From Batillaria attramentaria (lineage: Eukaryota > Mollusca > Gastropoda > Batillariidae): a stretch of DNA of 64,000 bases. Where the stretch lies: assembly GCA_018292915.2 (NCBI GenBank), contig JACVVK020000053.1, positions 1,214,001-1,278,000 of the forward strand. The letters run 5' to 3'. The position numbers were made by a program, and so were the translations under genes. Positions 33,250 through 47,281 of the stretch are shown here, one piece after another; the first letter of the stretch is position 1; each line of letters starts with the position of its first letter. The notes below the pieces were generated by a model. The model was not told the origin of the DNA. It did no database searches and worked only from the letters and a program-made list of their open reading frames with translations.

Positions 33250-34713
33250 GTAAGTGTACCTAAAAAATAGTGAACCGTAATTTGGGGGAACTGGAATTTT
33301 GCCATATGCCTATGGATGTTGCTTGTGTCTGTCTGTCTTGTGTATACATACTTGTGTCATCTTTTTCAGGAACATCTTAGGGAAAGTTTGGACTTCCTTA
33401 CACCTGGAATCTCAGTCAGCAAGTTTATAAACAGCAACTGACTTATTGTGGATAACACATATATAGCCTTGACTGACCCTGGTTTGCCCAGTAAGTTTCC
33501 GTCACATAATTGAGCAGTCTGTCTGTGTTGGGTCTTAGCAGCCCAAGTCAGGTCTCACCAAAACCAAAACAGTCTGTCTGTGTTGGGTCTTAGCAGCCCA
33601 AGTCAGGTCTCACCAAAACCAAAACAGTCTGTCTGTGTTGGGTCTTAGCAGCCCAAGTCAGGTCTCACCAAAACCAAAACAGTCTGTCTGTGTTGGGTCT
33701 TAGCAGCCCAAGTCAGGTCTCACCAAAACCAAAACAGTCTGTCTGTGTTGGGTCTTAGCAGCCCAAGTCAGGTCTCACCAAAACCAAAACAGTCTGTCTG
33801 TGTTGGGTCTTAGCAGCCCAAGTCAGGTCTCACCAAAACCAAAACAGTCTGTCTGTGTTGGGTCTTAGCAGCCCAAGTCAGGTCTCACCAAAACCAAAAC
33901 AGTCTGTCTGTGTTGGGTCTTAGCAGCCCAAGTCAGGTCTCACCAAAACCAAAACAGTCTGTCTGTGTTGGGTCTTAGCAGCCCAAGTCAGGTCTCACCA
34001 AAACCAAAACAGTCTGTCTGTGTTGGGTCTTAGCAGCCCAAGTCAGGTCTCACCAAAACCAAAACAGTCTGTCTGTGTTGGGTCTTAGCAGCCCAAGTCA
34101 GGTCTCACCAAAACCAAAACAGTCTGTCTGTGTTGGGTCTTAGCAGCCCAAGTCAGGTCTCACCAAAACCAAAACAGTCTGTCTGTGTTGGGTCTTAGCA
34201 GCCCAAGTCAGGTCTCACCAAAACCAAAACAGTCTGTCTGTGTTGGGTCTTAGCAGCCCAAGTCAGGTCTCACCAAAACCAAAACAGTCTGTCTGTGTTG
34301 GGTCTTAGCAGCCCAAGTCAGGTCTCACCAAAACCAAAACAGTCTGTCTGTGTTGGGTCTTAGCAGCCCAAGTCAGGTCTCACCAAAACCAAAACCTTAT
34401 TCATTTGCATTTTGTTTTTATTATGGTATTTACAATATCAAAAACATGTTGAGCACAAATGTCTCATCTGAAAAACAAACAAACAAAAACAAAGAGCTTC
34501 AGATTGTTTTTAAATGTCATGGGCCCAATGACCCATGGCTGAGCAAAATGAGGGGTCAATTCTCAAATGATGGGTCATTGACAAAATCTTGAAACGAAAA
34601 AAGTCAGAGGTGTACTAACTTTATTTAGTCCTTCTTGAAGAGGTAGCGCTTTCTTTTCTGCGCCCACACCTGAACAGCTTTTTTAAAGGGCATGTTTTGG
34701 ATGTTGGGTCCGG

Positions 34714-34761
<48 letters not shown>

Positions 34762-34883
34762 TGGTGTGTTGAGAGAGAGAGAGAGAGAGAGAGGAGAAAC
34801 CTTTATTTTTCAACGGTATAAGATTTTGGCCATCGGCCAGTTTACAACCTTGTCGTTGCTAAACTACAGAAACTTAGTAAGGA

Positions 34884-34940
<57 letters not shown>

Positions 34941-37900
34941 ACACAGAAACTTAGTAAGGAAGCACAGAGAGAGAGAGAGAGAGAGGGAGAGGGTTTTTCC
35001 TGACATGCATGTTTTCAAATGAAAATGTGATATTTACAAAGGTTATGATATTATCCTTAAAATTAGCTGGATTGTTGGGAGCTGTACAAGGCCTGTCTCT
35101 CTCTCTTTATCTCTCTCTCAGCCCCCCCCCCCCCCCTCCCCCGGGGCAGCCCACACACACAGAGTTTAGGCCTACTTTCCTCCCTCCAACTTTTCCTCCC
35201 CGACCTTTCTGTTAGATTTCGTCATGACCCATCATTTTCACTTGGGAAACGAAGTCATGCCGTTGGGGAAAAAACCATCATATAGATCTGTCACGCCGAT
35301 GCGTTGCGGCGTTCAATTTGATGAGATCATGAATATGAAAACGACCTACTTGCAGCTGCAGATTCAGTCCGAGCAAATGTGAGCAGAGATTGGCCTGCCA
35401 CCAATATTTATTTTCTTCGCCGATGTTTTTTCGACATTTTTGATGGAGCAGTTGAACAGAAACAAGCATTAGTTCTCGGAATCTGCAGACGTCCAAGCCA
35501 ACGCTCTGTTAATATAAGCGTTTTCATTGGATGTTCCTAATAGAGAAAACCAATGAGATTCACGTTTATTCAGCGATGTTGGCATCACCAAGTAATATAA
35601 GTAAGGTATTCGCGGACTGGCGGACCTGAGGCGGCACAAACTCCCAAGCCGGTCTTTCCTCCCTGGGAGCTGGCTAAGCCCGAGTTACGAACACCGCTAT
35701 GCTGAAGGCGCGTCAAAGAAAGCAGACTCTGCTCTTGCCACAACCCTGGCAAGAGAGAAGATCGAACAGCGCTTCTCCCAGCACCTGAAAATCTACACGG
35801 ACGGCTCTGTCCTAGACTCAGGAGAGGTTGGGTGCGCCTTCGTGATCCCAGACCTTGGAATCACAAGGCGCTACAAACTCACGCCGGGTTAAGCATCTTC
35901 TCAGCAGAGATGTATGCAATCCTCATGGCCTGCACGTTTGTCAACGACATGCCAAACCCCCCGCTGGGGGTGGTCATTCTGTCCGACTCCAAGTCTTCAC
36001 TCCAAGCCCTAGAGAGAGGGGGCACGAGGAATAGGAGTGATGTACAAAGCGAGATCCTCTTTCTGGCCCATCAGATCATCACGAAGGGAACCATCTTAGC
36101 CCTCATGTGGCTACCCTCCACAGCGGGATCAGAGGAAATGAGCTGGCCGATCGCGCGGCCCGGGACGCCACCGGCGATGGCATGGAAGCAAAACTACTCC
36201 AGACACTCAGTGAAGTAAAAAGTAAGATACAAGAGCGGCCCACACTCTCAGAGAGAGGAGACTCCGTGCATTGTGCGAAGAAAATGGCTGGGTCCACCTC
36301 CCGGGGGGCCAAAACCACGTGCCATTCTTCCCGCGCAGACACTCTGCAATCATCTGCAGAATACGCACACTGTGCTGCGCACACACATGGAGTAACGACC
36401 TCTGCCAGGTGGGCAGCCCCCAGACATCCGTCACATTGTAACGGTTGTGATGGCCTGCCCGCCAGCCTCCAGCCGGTCTGGGACCTGAGAGACAGATACT
36501 CATGAAGAGGTAGACTTCCTCAGGTCACACCAAACCCTAGGTGACAGGCCAATGAGAACCCTGGCCGACGCGATCGTCAGATCAGATCTGACAAAATGGT
36601 TTTAAAACCAAAAAGCGAGGGGACACCCCAGTGATAATCTAAAAGGCAAAAGTACGGATGACAGAACAGACTGAGGCACTGAAAAACAAACCCAGACCAG
36701 GCACCTAAAAGCCAAGCAGAGATCCTCCGACGTCGCCCAAAGCTAAGCAAAACAGCCCTCACACACCCCAAAGACACTCGCCTAGCCAAGCAACCAAAGA
36801 CACACGCCAGGAACAACTTGTCCTTAAGGGCCAAAAGCCATAGGACGTAAAGCAAGCTAATGATGATGATACTGGCTTTCGGGAAGATCTGTCATCCAAT
36901 GACGTGCTGCGAGACGATACATGTTGGGAAGGCAAGGCAGTGCAGAGACACGATGTTAAATTAGTTTCACTAGGCCTACTCCGATGTGAGAAGGCCAAAA
37001 GTGCGCGCGCCACACTGGCGCATACACATTAACTCTTGCGCGTCATTTTCATATTTCACGCGTCAATGGCGCGGGCGCGCTGACAATCTGAAGCTCTGAA
37101 AAACACACATGCACACAAAACAAACACTTAACACTCTTACAGAGTCTAGCGCAGCCCAGCAGAGCTTTGTGTGTGTCTGTGGTTTTTTTCTTGTTGTGAG
37201 AACACATAGAACTTCTCTCTCTCTCTCTCCTGTAATGTTGATTCACCATAATTATTATCCATATTATGGATTGATATAGTCCAGCTGCCGCTGCAATACT
37301 GTCACAATGTATTTGTTCCACCTTAAGCATTATCATAAGCTGTGTTTGTTTGTGTTCATTGTTACATTTCTACAACCTGTATTGCAATAAACTTGTTTCA
37401 ACCAAAGCAGACACTTCAAGACAGTACATACGTAGACCTGTTCATGTATAGCACAGTTGGGGTTGCCAATGATTTTCAGCAATAAGATATTTGGAGTCAC
37501 ATTAATATACCTGTTGTTACAGAGACAAAGATGAAAGCTGTAAGAATAGAAGTGTTTTCTGTCTTTCCATTTTTGCTCAAAATAAGTGAAACAACCGAAA
37601 ATTATTATGCGTACCATTTTTTTTTCATAAACCTTTAAAGCCCTGTCTGTAAAAAAAAAAAAGTTTCATCATCAGTTTGTCAGTAAACAATATTTAGATG
37701 TCATACATAATTTACAAAAGGTTTCTTAGCGGTACTCTCTCTCTAACTTTCTCTTAAAGGTTTAATAATCACATGCAGATGTCATTTGATTAGAAATGAG
37801 TGCTTTTGACGTCACTGCTGTTTCCTCCGTCTGACTATTCGCACCATTCATCAGACTTTGGTTAGCAACATTTTCCTCCCTATCCAGTTTGGTCTTATCC

Positions 37901-40900
37901 ACAACTGTGAAATGTTTTCGTAGGTACAACCGTGATAACCCAAGTAAAAACAGGAAAATACACAAACATACGCATGACTGACCAAACAGAATGTAGACGA
38001 ACCACATGGGACTCAACTCTTGCATCAGATAACCGAGAAAAATCGGATTGATACAACTTCCCAGTGCTGAAATGAGAAATATAGCGGATGTGACGCGGCC
38101 TGTCGCTCTGATCAACTCTTCTTCCATCCACATGAGGCTAGTTGGTAGGATACATGATGAGGACGCCCCAAACGTCACCGTGCAGATCCAAACACCTATG
38201 TCTGCATTGTGATTGGATGAAATCAGTAACCCAAACAAAGACAGGGAGAAAGAGGCACAGCAAACTGTGAGGAGTCGGGAGGAGGATATAAATCTGACTG
38301 CAAATATTGAGATGAAACGAACGGCTGCAAAAGATGCCATGAGGACTGAAGTGATCTCAGCCCCACGGTACTTGGTCCAATGCAGCTGTTTTACGACAAA
38401 TGTTGACAAGTATCGAGCAAAAGAGTCATCCACCGCACAGTACGAAAAATGGAAGATGCAGAGCACGATTAATACAAACATGAACATTGGTAATGGGAGT
38501 GTTTGTTTAACTGCTTTCTCACTGTCCTTTCCATTTTGATGTATCTTTTGAGATCTGCCCTTACACCACTCCACCATCAGCGGTATCGCTGCTAAGGTAA
38601 GGATTATTCCTGAGATCAGAAAGGCGTAGTGTACGTCGGTTGTTAGGGGCACATTTTCTGGGGAAGTGGCGTTGATAACGGTGCTGTTTTCCCATGCTGC
38701 TGTTCTCAGCATGAAGACTGCGTCGGTGCTGATGCTGTCCTCTGTGGCGGTGTTGTGGGTGGCGGATTTTGCATCTTCGTTTCGTGTGTAGACCCTTTCT
38801 GCAATGGAACCGTTAAGAAATTCAGCAAACACCTCCTCAGATCCCAGTGTCATTCCTGTCATCTCCATTGTGGTTGACTCATTTTCTCTGACTGTTGCAA
38901 GTTGTTCCTCGTCAGGATTTGGAATTAGAAATGGTGCTGTTATCAGCGGCGCGATGATGCCACCAAAAGAGAAAGCGAAGTGAAGTGACTGCATGGCCTG
39001 ATCGCCCTGACTTCCCCATGTGTGCACGATTTCCACATTGCCCGCTAGAAAGCAAAAGAAAAAATTCACATCAACAGTCCACTAGTCTTTTAATATGATG
39101 TTTGGTTGTCTCTGAAGTCACTAAAAAAGTACATACAGTCTTGTCAAATTGTAAAAAAGCCAAACACAGAATAAAAAGGAAATGCTATATGCAGCACTGA
39201 CCTGTGTCAAGCCCTCCGGCAAAGAGAGAACACACAAAGTGGATGACGATCATCAGGATGTAAGGGAAGCACCATGGAAGTATGACGACCACCATAGCCA
39301 TCCCCATCGTGTACACCACCAGCTGCAGTTGCTTGTTTTGTCTGTCGTACACGAGACCCACCAACAAAGAACCAACCATGTAGCCCGCTGTAGAAGAAGG
39401 ATGCGGCTTCCACATCTGTCTTGGTGATAATTTGCAGGTCAAGGAAAGCTGGACCCCTCTGTCCAGTAGCGAAACCCTGTAATAGGAAAGACGCATTTCT
39501 AACCAGAGTTGGGAAAAAAAGTAGCTCGTAAATTTCTGTACATTTGGGTGTTTTTTTTGTGTGTGTTCTTTTTAACTACTTTGTTATCCCTTTTGGTATA
39601 TGTGGGTTGCTTCCCTATTGGGAAGCGTGTCGCCGCGGTGCAACACCACCCAGTAACTATCCTATTTTTCAATTTTGCCGGGGGGGAGGAACGCGGTATA
39701 ACTGGAACAGGAAAGCCCGATGAGCAGCCCAGTAGCCAGGAAAATACAGTATCACAGCTCCACCTAGACTCGAACTAACGCTTCATCGCCGTGACAGCGG
39801 TGTGGATGTTCAGTAGCGCAGTGGCTAAGTCCGATGCACTACCTATTACTATTAGACCTCTGCCAACGGTCCTGTACTTCCGGCTTACCCCCCCCCCCTC
39901 CCAATTTATGTGTGGTGTCGACGCTTTTGAAGATTGCACAGTTATTGCAAAGTAATTGTGGTGAAGAGATTTGTAAAAGCCCCCAACCCACTCCCCCATC
40001 CCTACCCCCCCCCCCCCCAAAAAAAAAAAAAAGAGAGAGAAGAACACTGAAACAAAGGCTGAGCAGGTACAGTATGAAGGCAGCAGTATGTGAAGGGGGA
40101 ATGTCTGTAATTTGTATGCTCACAGATTGTCAGTTCTCAGCTATTTTCATCAGTGTCTAGCATGATCACACCACTAAGATGCCTGCACAGTGACAGCATC
40201 TCAGATGCTGGCACTGAGTCAACTGAAATCACGGCCGGCGTACTCACTGATTGCAGCTAATATGCCGAGTGAGATTGTTGTCAGTATACAACAGCCTGTA
40301 GCCGGTAGAATTTGAATGTTCAGCCGGCCGCTCATGCAGAGTGAAAACATGTAGAAGCCTCATTAAGAGCTTATAATCATCGAGATAGAGGAGTTTGAGA
40401 GTACAGCCACTACAGGTGCACTGACAAGTGAAACTGTTAAGAATAATAATAATAATAATAATAATAATAGGTCTTATAAAGCGCTAACAGTCTGCTCAAA
40501 GAACACTCAGTGCGCTACACACACACATTCTCACGCATACATGAAACGTGAAACACTAAGTGGGGGGGGGGGGGGGGTAGGGGGGGAATGATACTACAGA
40601 TCATATGCTGTCTTGAATAAGTGTCTTGAGTTTTGACTTAAACTGTGGGAGGGTCTGGGTGTTCCTAAGAGAGGGAGGCAGAGAATTCCATTCCTGGCGG
40701 GGCACAGAAACTGAAAGAGAAACTGTCCCATTACACTGATAAGTTGGTCATGTCGGCTGACACTGTGTTCAACACTATGTTGAAAGAAGGTGATGTACAA
40801 ACACGCACAAGGAAAATACCAGGCCACCAGATGAAGTTGTAACAGTCTCACCAGCGCCCAGAAGGAAACCAGAAGCCACAGTGTGTGCAGACATTTTGCC

Positions 40901-40990
40901 CTGTAGTCATGGTCTTGAAGTCTCGCCAGAAAGCCAGCTCTCTTCTCTTCATCTGTTGCTAGTTCCATTGATCTCCTGTTTTCCATTCCG

Positions 40991-41023
<33 letters not shown>

Positions 41024-41030
41024 TGTCGCG

Positions 41031-41072
<42 letters not shown>

Positions 41073-44000
41073 GTGAATACCTTTGCTACGTCACAAAATT
41101 CTGACAATTACACCGCCGGCCTGTCCGTAATTCAGTCACAGCACGAACAGGCAAGGTTGAAGTGCGGCAGGCTAGGTTCTGATTGTCGGCTGGTGCGGGG
41201 GTACACTGTTACTGTGACCTGGCCGCTGTTCTCTCGTGACCCAGTTGCCCGCGTACTCAAGTTTGTCCGAGTTGTGTCAGTGTGAGACATTGCGACGTAA
41301 CATTAGTTACTACACAATGAGCAGGTTAACCAGGGCAGTGCCAGGCTACCGCTTGTTCTTGCTGCTTGTAAGTTTGTAAGTCAGTAGGCCACGGACGGTC
41401 GACCTGCTCGTGCACAACCTGAAGCAGGAATTAGGCTTGAATCAGTATCGCGCATCTTTTCTCGCGCATCTTTTCACGCGCATCATGATAGTAGAGACTT
41501 ATACATGTAATCAGGGACTTACATATGTAAGTCCCTGATGTAATATAGCTGGGAGTGCTCACGGCACTGAAGGAGAAATTTCGAAAAAGGAAAAAACAAC
41601 TCCCCCCAACCCCCAAAAAAAACAACAAAAGGAATGGGTGTTTTTGCTGTTGTTGACAGAACCGTGTTTTTTGTTGTTGTTGTTGTTTTTTAAAAGAAAA
41701 AACGTCATTTTCTCCATGAGGACAAAAAAACCCAAAACTTTTTCACACATAAAAAAAAAATCACCCACACAGTTTTACATGAGAAAAAAAAAGAAGGCTG
41801 CCCTGTTTTTGCAACAACAACAACAAAAACAAAAAACAAACCTCAAACAAAATGATGAGCAAACATGACTTTTTTTCATGAAAAACTAGTACATGTATGT
41901 GTTTTGTAACCCAGTTAGTCCACACACAAAAACTCACTTTTTCTGAAGAAAAAGTGTTTCCGCAAAAAAAAAGTTTGCAGACGGTTTTAGTTGGTTTTTT
42001 TTTTTTGTGAAAGTAGGAAACTGCTGCATTAAAAAGAGAAATGTTGTTTGCTGAAATGTGCCGTGGGGGGGAGGGGGGGGGGCAAAGGGGTGAATAGAAG
42101 TTTTTTTTTGTTTTTTTTTGATGAAAAACATTTTTCATGACAAAAAGTGTGATTTTGTCTTTAGTCGCCAGTCACACACATGGGTAACTCTTTACTCTTG
42201 GTGAATGAGACGTGCGTCAGGTTATGTATCTCTCAAATCGACTGACATTTTTGTCTGTTTCAGCATCTACATGGTGGTGGCGCCTCGCCGGGTGCGGGCT
42301 GGCCAGGTCGTGCAGATCTTCGCCACCATCCTCAGGATGGAGTACGGCCGTGACCGTGGCATTAACGTGAGGGTGTCCATCACACAGGGGCTGGTGGAGC
42401 TCACCTTCACTGAGGTCCTCTTTGATCGTCCATCCAGCAGAATCATGCAGCTGTTGGTGCGTGTGTAGATTTTGCTCTGCTGGTTTTTGTTTGTTTGTTT
42501 TGTTTTCAGCTCTGACCCTTTGCCAGCTCCAGTGATGTTCCTCCCAGGGCATGGGTGGAATCCACGGAGGGCTCGGTACCTGGGGCAACTATTATTATGC
42601 ATGGTGAAGAGGATTGTGTGATGCTGCTATGGAGATCCATGTGGTTTGGGTCTGCGTGACACGGCCACATTCCGTGCTCCTTGTCATAAATAGCCCAGCT
42701 TTAACCAGACCCTGGAACTAATCATCCACATCATGAGATGTGTTAGAACAAGGGGACACCACCAAACTCACACCCATGAAGTTGGTCAGTCTCGGCTGCG
42801 TAGCAACAGCCTGGCAACTGGGAAAAGAGCCCATATGTACATTATTATCATAATTATTATCATTATTTAACAGGTGCCAGAAAACACACCAGACGGAAAG
42901 TATCGACTGCGTTTGGAGGGAACCCTGGAAGGAAGCACGTTTGGCAACATATTCTTCAACGAAACAGACATCGAGTACAGCACAAAGAGGGCGTCACTGT
43001 TCATACAGATGAACCAGCCTATCTACAAGCAAGGCCAGAGAGGTAGACAACGATGAGTTCATGACTGAGATGATTAGTCCATGTCCCTAGCGCTGCTTAT
43101 CTAGTAAATAATAATAATAATAATAATACATAGCTTTTATAGAGCGCTGGTCTCCAACTTCAAGGACTCGCTGCGCATTAAAGCACACACACACACACAC
43201 ACACTATTTACATCCCCTCAGCATACATACAATTGGCAGTGCAACGAACTCATGATGCACACAGACAGACTTAACAGAGGTTTAGCTATCAAAGACTTGG
43301 GAAACACCAGCACGGTCAGTACAAACACAGCAGAGTCATGTCTTTTTTTCTTTTTTTTAAGCTGTGGTTGAGTGTTGGTAAAAATGTTGGGTTTTCTGCA
43401 CGCATATATATGTTTGTCATTAACGTTATCCATGTATATTCTTCTTTGCAGTGCATTTTCGGATCATTCCAGTATTACCGGACTTGATGCCAAAGACGGG
43501 CTCTATGACAGTCTATGTGGATGTGAGTCTAGCTGCTTTCTTCTACACATTTTAAACAAAACAATGTCTGACACCTTGTGTGCTTTTCTGTTCTAGCCAC
43601 TGATGTGATGACTGTACCCGGCTCATGTTTTAGGGTCAAGTTTCATGATCTTCTGCATCATTGTTTTGTCATAGTGTGATCCGTATGTTTTTTGTACTTC
43701 AGGATCCTAATGGAGTGCCCGTGCGTAGATGGTATCTGGTGCAGACTAACGCTGGTGGTAAGATACAATACAAACATTTGTTTTTCAATCAAAATACTGG
43801 TGTCCCATCTTGTTTCAAGTATTGTAAGTATAGGGCCGACTGTTGACATGTGTGTGTAGCAGAGTGTAGCAATGCTGACAGTAGTGCTGAGCCCGGAATA
43901 TTCCAGGCAACCTCTACGGCTTTTTCTGCGTAAGACAAATTAATTCAGCAAGACTAGGGCTAACAGTAAGGCCTAAGATAAAGCATCTGGTTCAAATACC

Positions 44001-47000
44001 ACTTTCAGCCCTGCCACCGTATCACCTACGGTCTCGCAGACCCTAACAATAATATGCGTGCATGTGACCGACTCTCATACGCTCTCCACAGTGGAAGATT
44101 CCCCGATAAGATGGATCCAATACTTCTTAAGAAATAGGGTTTTGTATGCAAGAGCCCAGCTTTAGATCTAGCACACTTGGAAAAACTCCCAGGCAGAGAG
44201 CGTTGTCGCTATTGAGATTCCTTCAGGGCTGAAAGGGTTACCCAGTGACAAATGTTGAAATTGAGTACATCTCTTCTCTTCTGTCAGTAGGTGTGCAGTT
44301 TTGTTCCATGTTATTGCAGTGCTTGAGATTATGACTGGTGTTGACAGGCAGAGTGTTGAGAGAAGTATTCACTGCAGCAACAGCAATAGAGTTCATACAG
44401 TATTAACTGTGTGATTATTATTATTATTATTATTTTTTTTTTTTTGGCAGGTATCGTCAGTAAATCATTTGACCTTGCGGATCAGACAACCTATGGAACG
44501 TGGGCGATCAGAGTCGAGGCATTTGTAAGTAATAGTTACTCATTTTGTTTAGGGTACCATGATGCTGGTGTATAAGTGGTGTATGTCGTTTGGTGATAAG
44601 ATGATTTCAATGCTGGTAGAATTTTTTTGCAAGAGTAATGCATGTTTTTTCATAAATCCAAGTGGTTGGTCATGCACTCCTGAGATGAGTTTCCATTTAT
44701 GATGTTTGCACACTCCGTTCCAGGGGCATGAGTACCGCCGTGAATTTCCTGTGGAGGAATTTTGTGAGTTATTTCAGCTTCCCTCTAGCAGTTACCCAAC
44801 AAAAGTTGGGTTTTTTTGTTTAGTTTAAAAAAAAAAAGTTTTTAAAAAAGGGGAAAAAAGGAAAATGGAAAAAAGGGAAAAAAAAATGAAAAGGGAAAAA
44901 AATAAAAATATATATATACAATAACAGGGAAAAAAGAAAAAAAGTGAAAACAAATTTTTAGGGAAAGGGAGATATAAACTATACAGATGTATCTTACCAG
45001 TATTGGTTCTCTGCTGTAAAGTCGGAACATGCAGAACTGACCTTGCTTTTCTCTGGTGACAGGGACGCCTCGTTTTGACGTCAACGTGTCAGCACCGGCC
45101 TACGTGATTGAGAACCGAACAGACTCCATCTTTGGCTTGGTCGCTTCAAAGTGAGTTCTGCTGTCTCTTGGCTGATGATAGTAGCACAATACTCTAGAGA
45201 AAAAGACACTGACAGCAAAAACAGCAGCAATAAAAAAAAAAACTAAAAAAACAACAGCAACGGAATTCAGACCAGTTGAAAATGTGATTTGAATTTTGAA
45301 ACTGAACAAGGTCAACACGTGTGTCATCAGTGTCTGAGAATTTGGTGCAACTTGATTTTGAGAATAGCTCAGGAGAAGTGTAAAGTGTGTGTTGTCCTGA
45401 GCTGTTCTCAAAACAGAATGACAACATAGATACACATCCCATTCTTTGATTTGGTAGACTTCTCCTCGGCGCACATATCCATCTCTGCTGAAATGCTCAC
45501 GGCACCGCAGGGCTGGAGGATGAAGCAGTGAAAGCCTGCTGCCGTTAAACGCTACTTTGTGTGCAAACCTCCACCCTGCTATTCACTCTGGTGTGTGCGA
45601 CAGTATTTCTGTTTTACCACGCCACCGGCCACAGCCTACTCTTCTTCGAAAGATGAACGTGGGATTTTTAGCGTGCACACTTGATGTTTGTGCGTGCGTG
45701 TGTACACGAAGGTGAGACAGGCACCGCAAACGAGTCTGCACATGGATTTGACTCGATATGGGAAGGAAAAATCCCACCATATTCCTGCCAACCGGGGACT
45801 CGAACCCGGCAGCTCAGGATCCGAAGTCGGATGCCTTAACCGCTAGACCAAATCCCCTGATTTGTGTTCGACAGTCACTTGCGCAGTGTTCCCTGCAAAG
45901 GGGATCTTGTCGATCACAGGGGTATTCATGCGTAGAGAAAAAGTGCTTTAAGTTTAAAACAGGTTTGCACTCAAAAACCAGGCTAATGAAGGTGCATGCA
46001 TTTCCTCCTATGTATTTGTGTTATACAGTCACTCCAGCGGTTTCCCCTGCAAGGGCAACGCATCGATCACGGCGTTCTTCATGCCCAGAGAAGAGGTTTG
46101 GAACTACACACAAGGATGGTTGAAGGGCTACAAGAGACTACCCAAGGAACTGCGTCCACCACGTCCTCCGGAGTACTTTCCCTTGTCTGATGTCTCACCG
46201 AAGGATTACCACATGTTTCTGGAATACGACTACCGATTCATTGAATTTGTAAGTGAGGACTATTGTTGCATTTCTCCTTCTTGAACACTGAATATGTGTA
46301 CAGCATTTTAAAGTGAGGATATTCTTGGCCGGAGCTGAGGTTTCCTTTTATGTGTAAGGGGTATCTGTTTCTTGCTGTACACGTCATCTTTTTCTGTGTT
46401 CCGTACTACACACATACGTGCGCAGTTGACGCAGAGATTTCAAATGTGATGCAGAGATTTTCAGGCTGTGTGTCACTGGTTTTACAGGCTGTGTGTCACT
46501 GGTTTTACAGGCTGTGTGTCACTGGTTTTACAGGCTGTGTGTCACTGGTTTTACAGGCTGTGTGTCACTGGTTTTACAGGCTGTGTGTCACTGGCTTTAC
46601 AGGCTGTGTGTCACTGGTTTTACAGGCTGTGTGTCACTGGTTTTACAGGCTGTGTGTCACTGGCTTTACAGGCTGTGTGTCACTGGTTTTACAGGCTGTG
46701 TGTCACTGGCTTTACAGGCTGTGTGTCACTGGTTTTACAGGCTGTGTGTCACTGGCTTTACAGGCTGTGTGTCACTGGTTTTACAGGCTGTGTCACTGGC
46801 TTTACAGGCTGTGTGTCACTGGTTTTACAGGCTGTGTGTCACTGGTTTTACAGGCTGTGTGTCACTGGTTTTACAGGCTGTGTGTCACTGGTTTTACAGG
46901 CTGTGTGTCACTGGTTTTACAAATGATCTGAAGAATTTGACAGACAGGGTTCATATAAAGTGACCCTCAGTTTTGCAAGCAGTAAGAAACACCGTTTATT

Positions 47001-47013
47001 GTGTGTGTGTGTA

Positions 47014-47080
<67 letters not shown>

Positions 47081-47157
47081 CTGTGTGTGTGTGTGTGTGT
47101 GTGTATCTCTGTGTGTGTGTGTGTGTGTGTGTGTGTATCTGTGTGTGTGTGTGTGTA

Positions 47158-47192
<35 letters not shown>

Positions 47193-47232
47193 CTGTGTGT
47201 GTGTGTGTGTGTGTGTATCTGTGTGTGTGTGT

Positions 47233-47281
<49 letters not shown>

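Noticed and set aside
42217..42602. Minus-strand open frames over exon 42264-42456
   Set aside because: Antisense shadows of the MG1 exon.
45194..45474. Minus-strand open frames near 45.3 kb
   Set aside because: Phe/Cys-rich low-complexity translation of A-rich intron; no homology seen.
45790..45860. tRNA-Arg gene on the minus strand
   Set aside because: A and B boxes are present but the acceptor stem does not pair and a SINE body follows.
46350..46963. Long open frames (150-190 codons) across the 23-bp array
   Set aside because: Perfect short tandem repeats stay open in several frames; no protein family and no flanking exon match.
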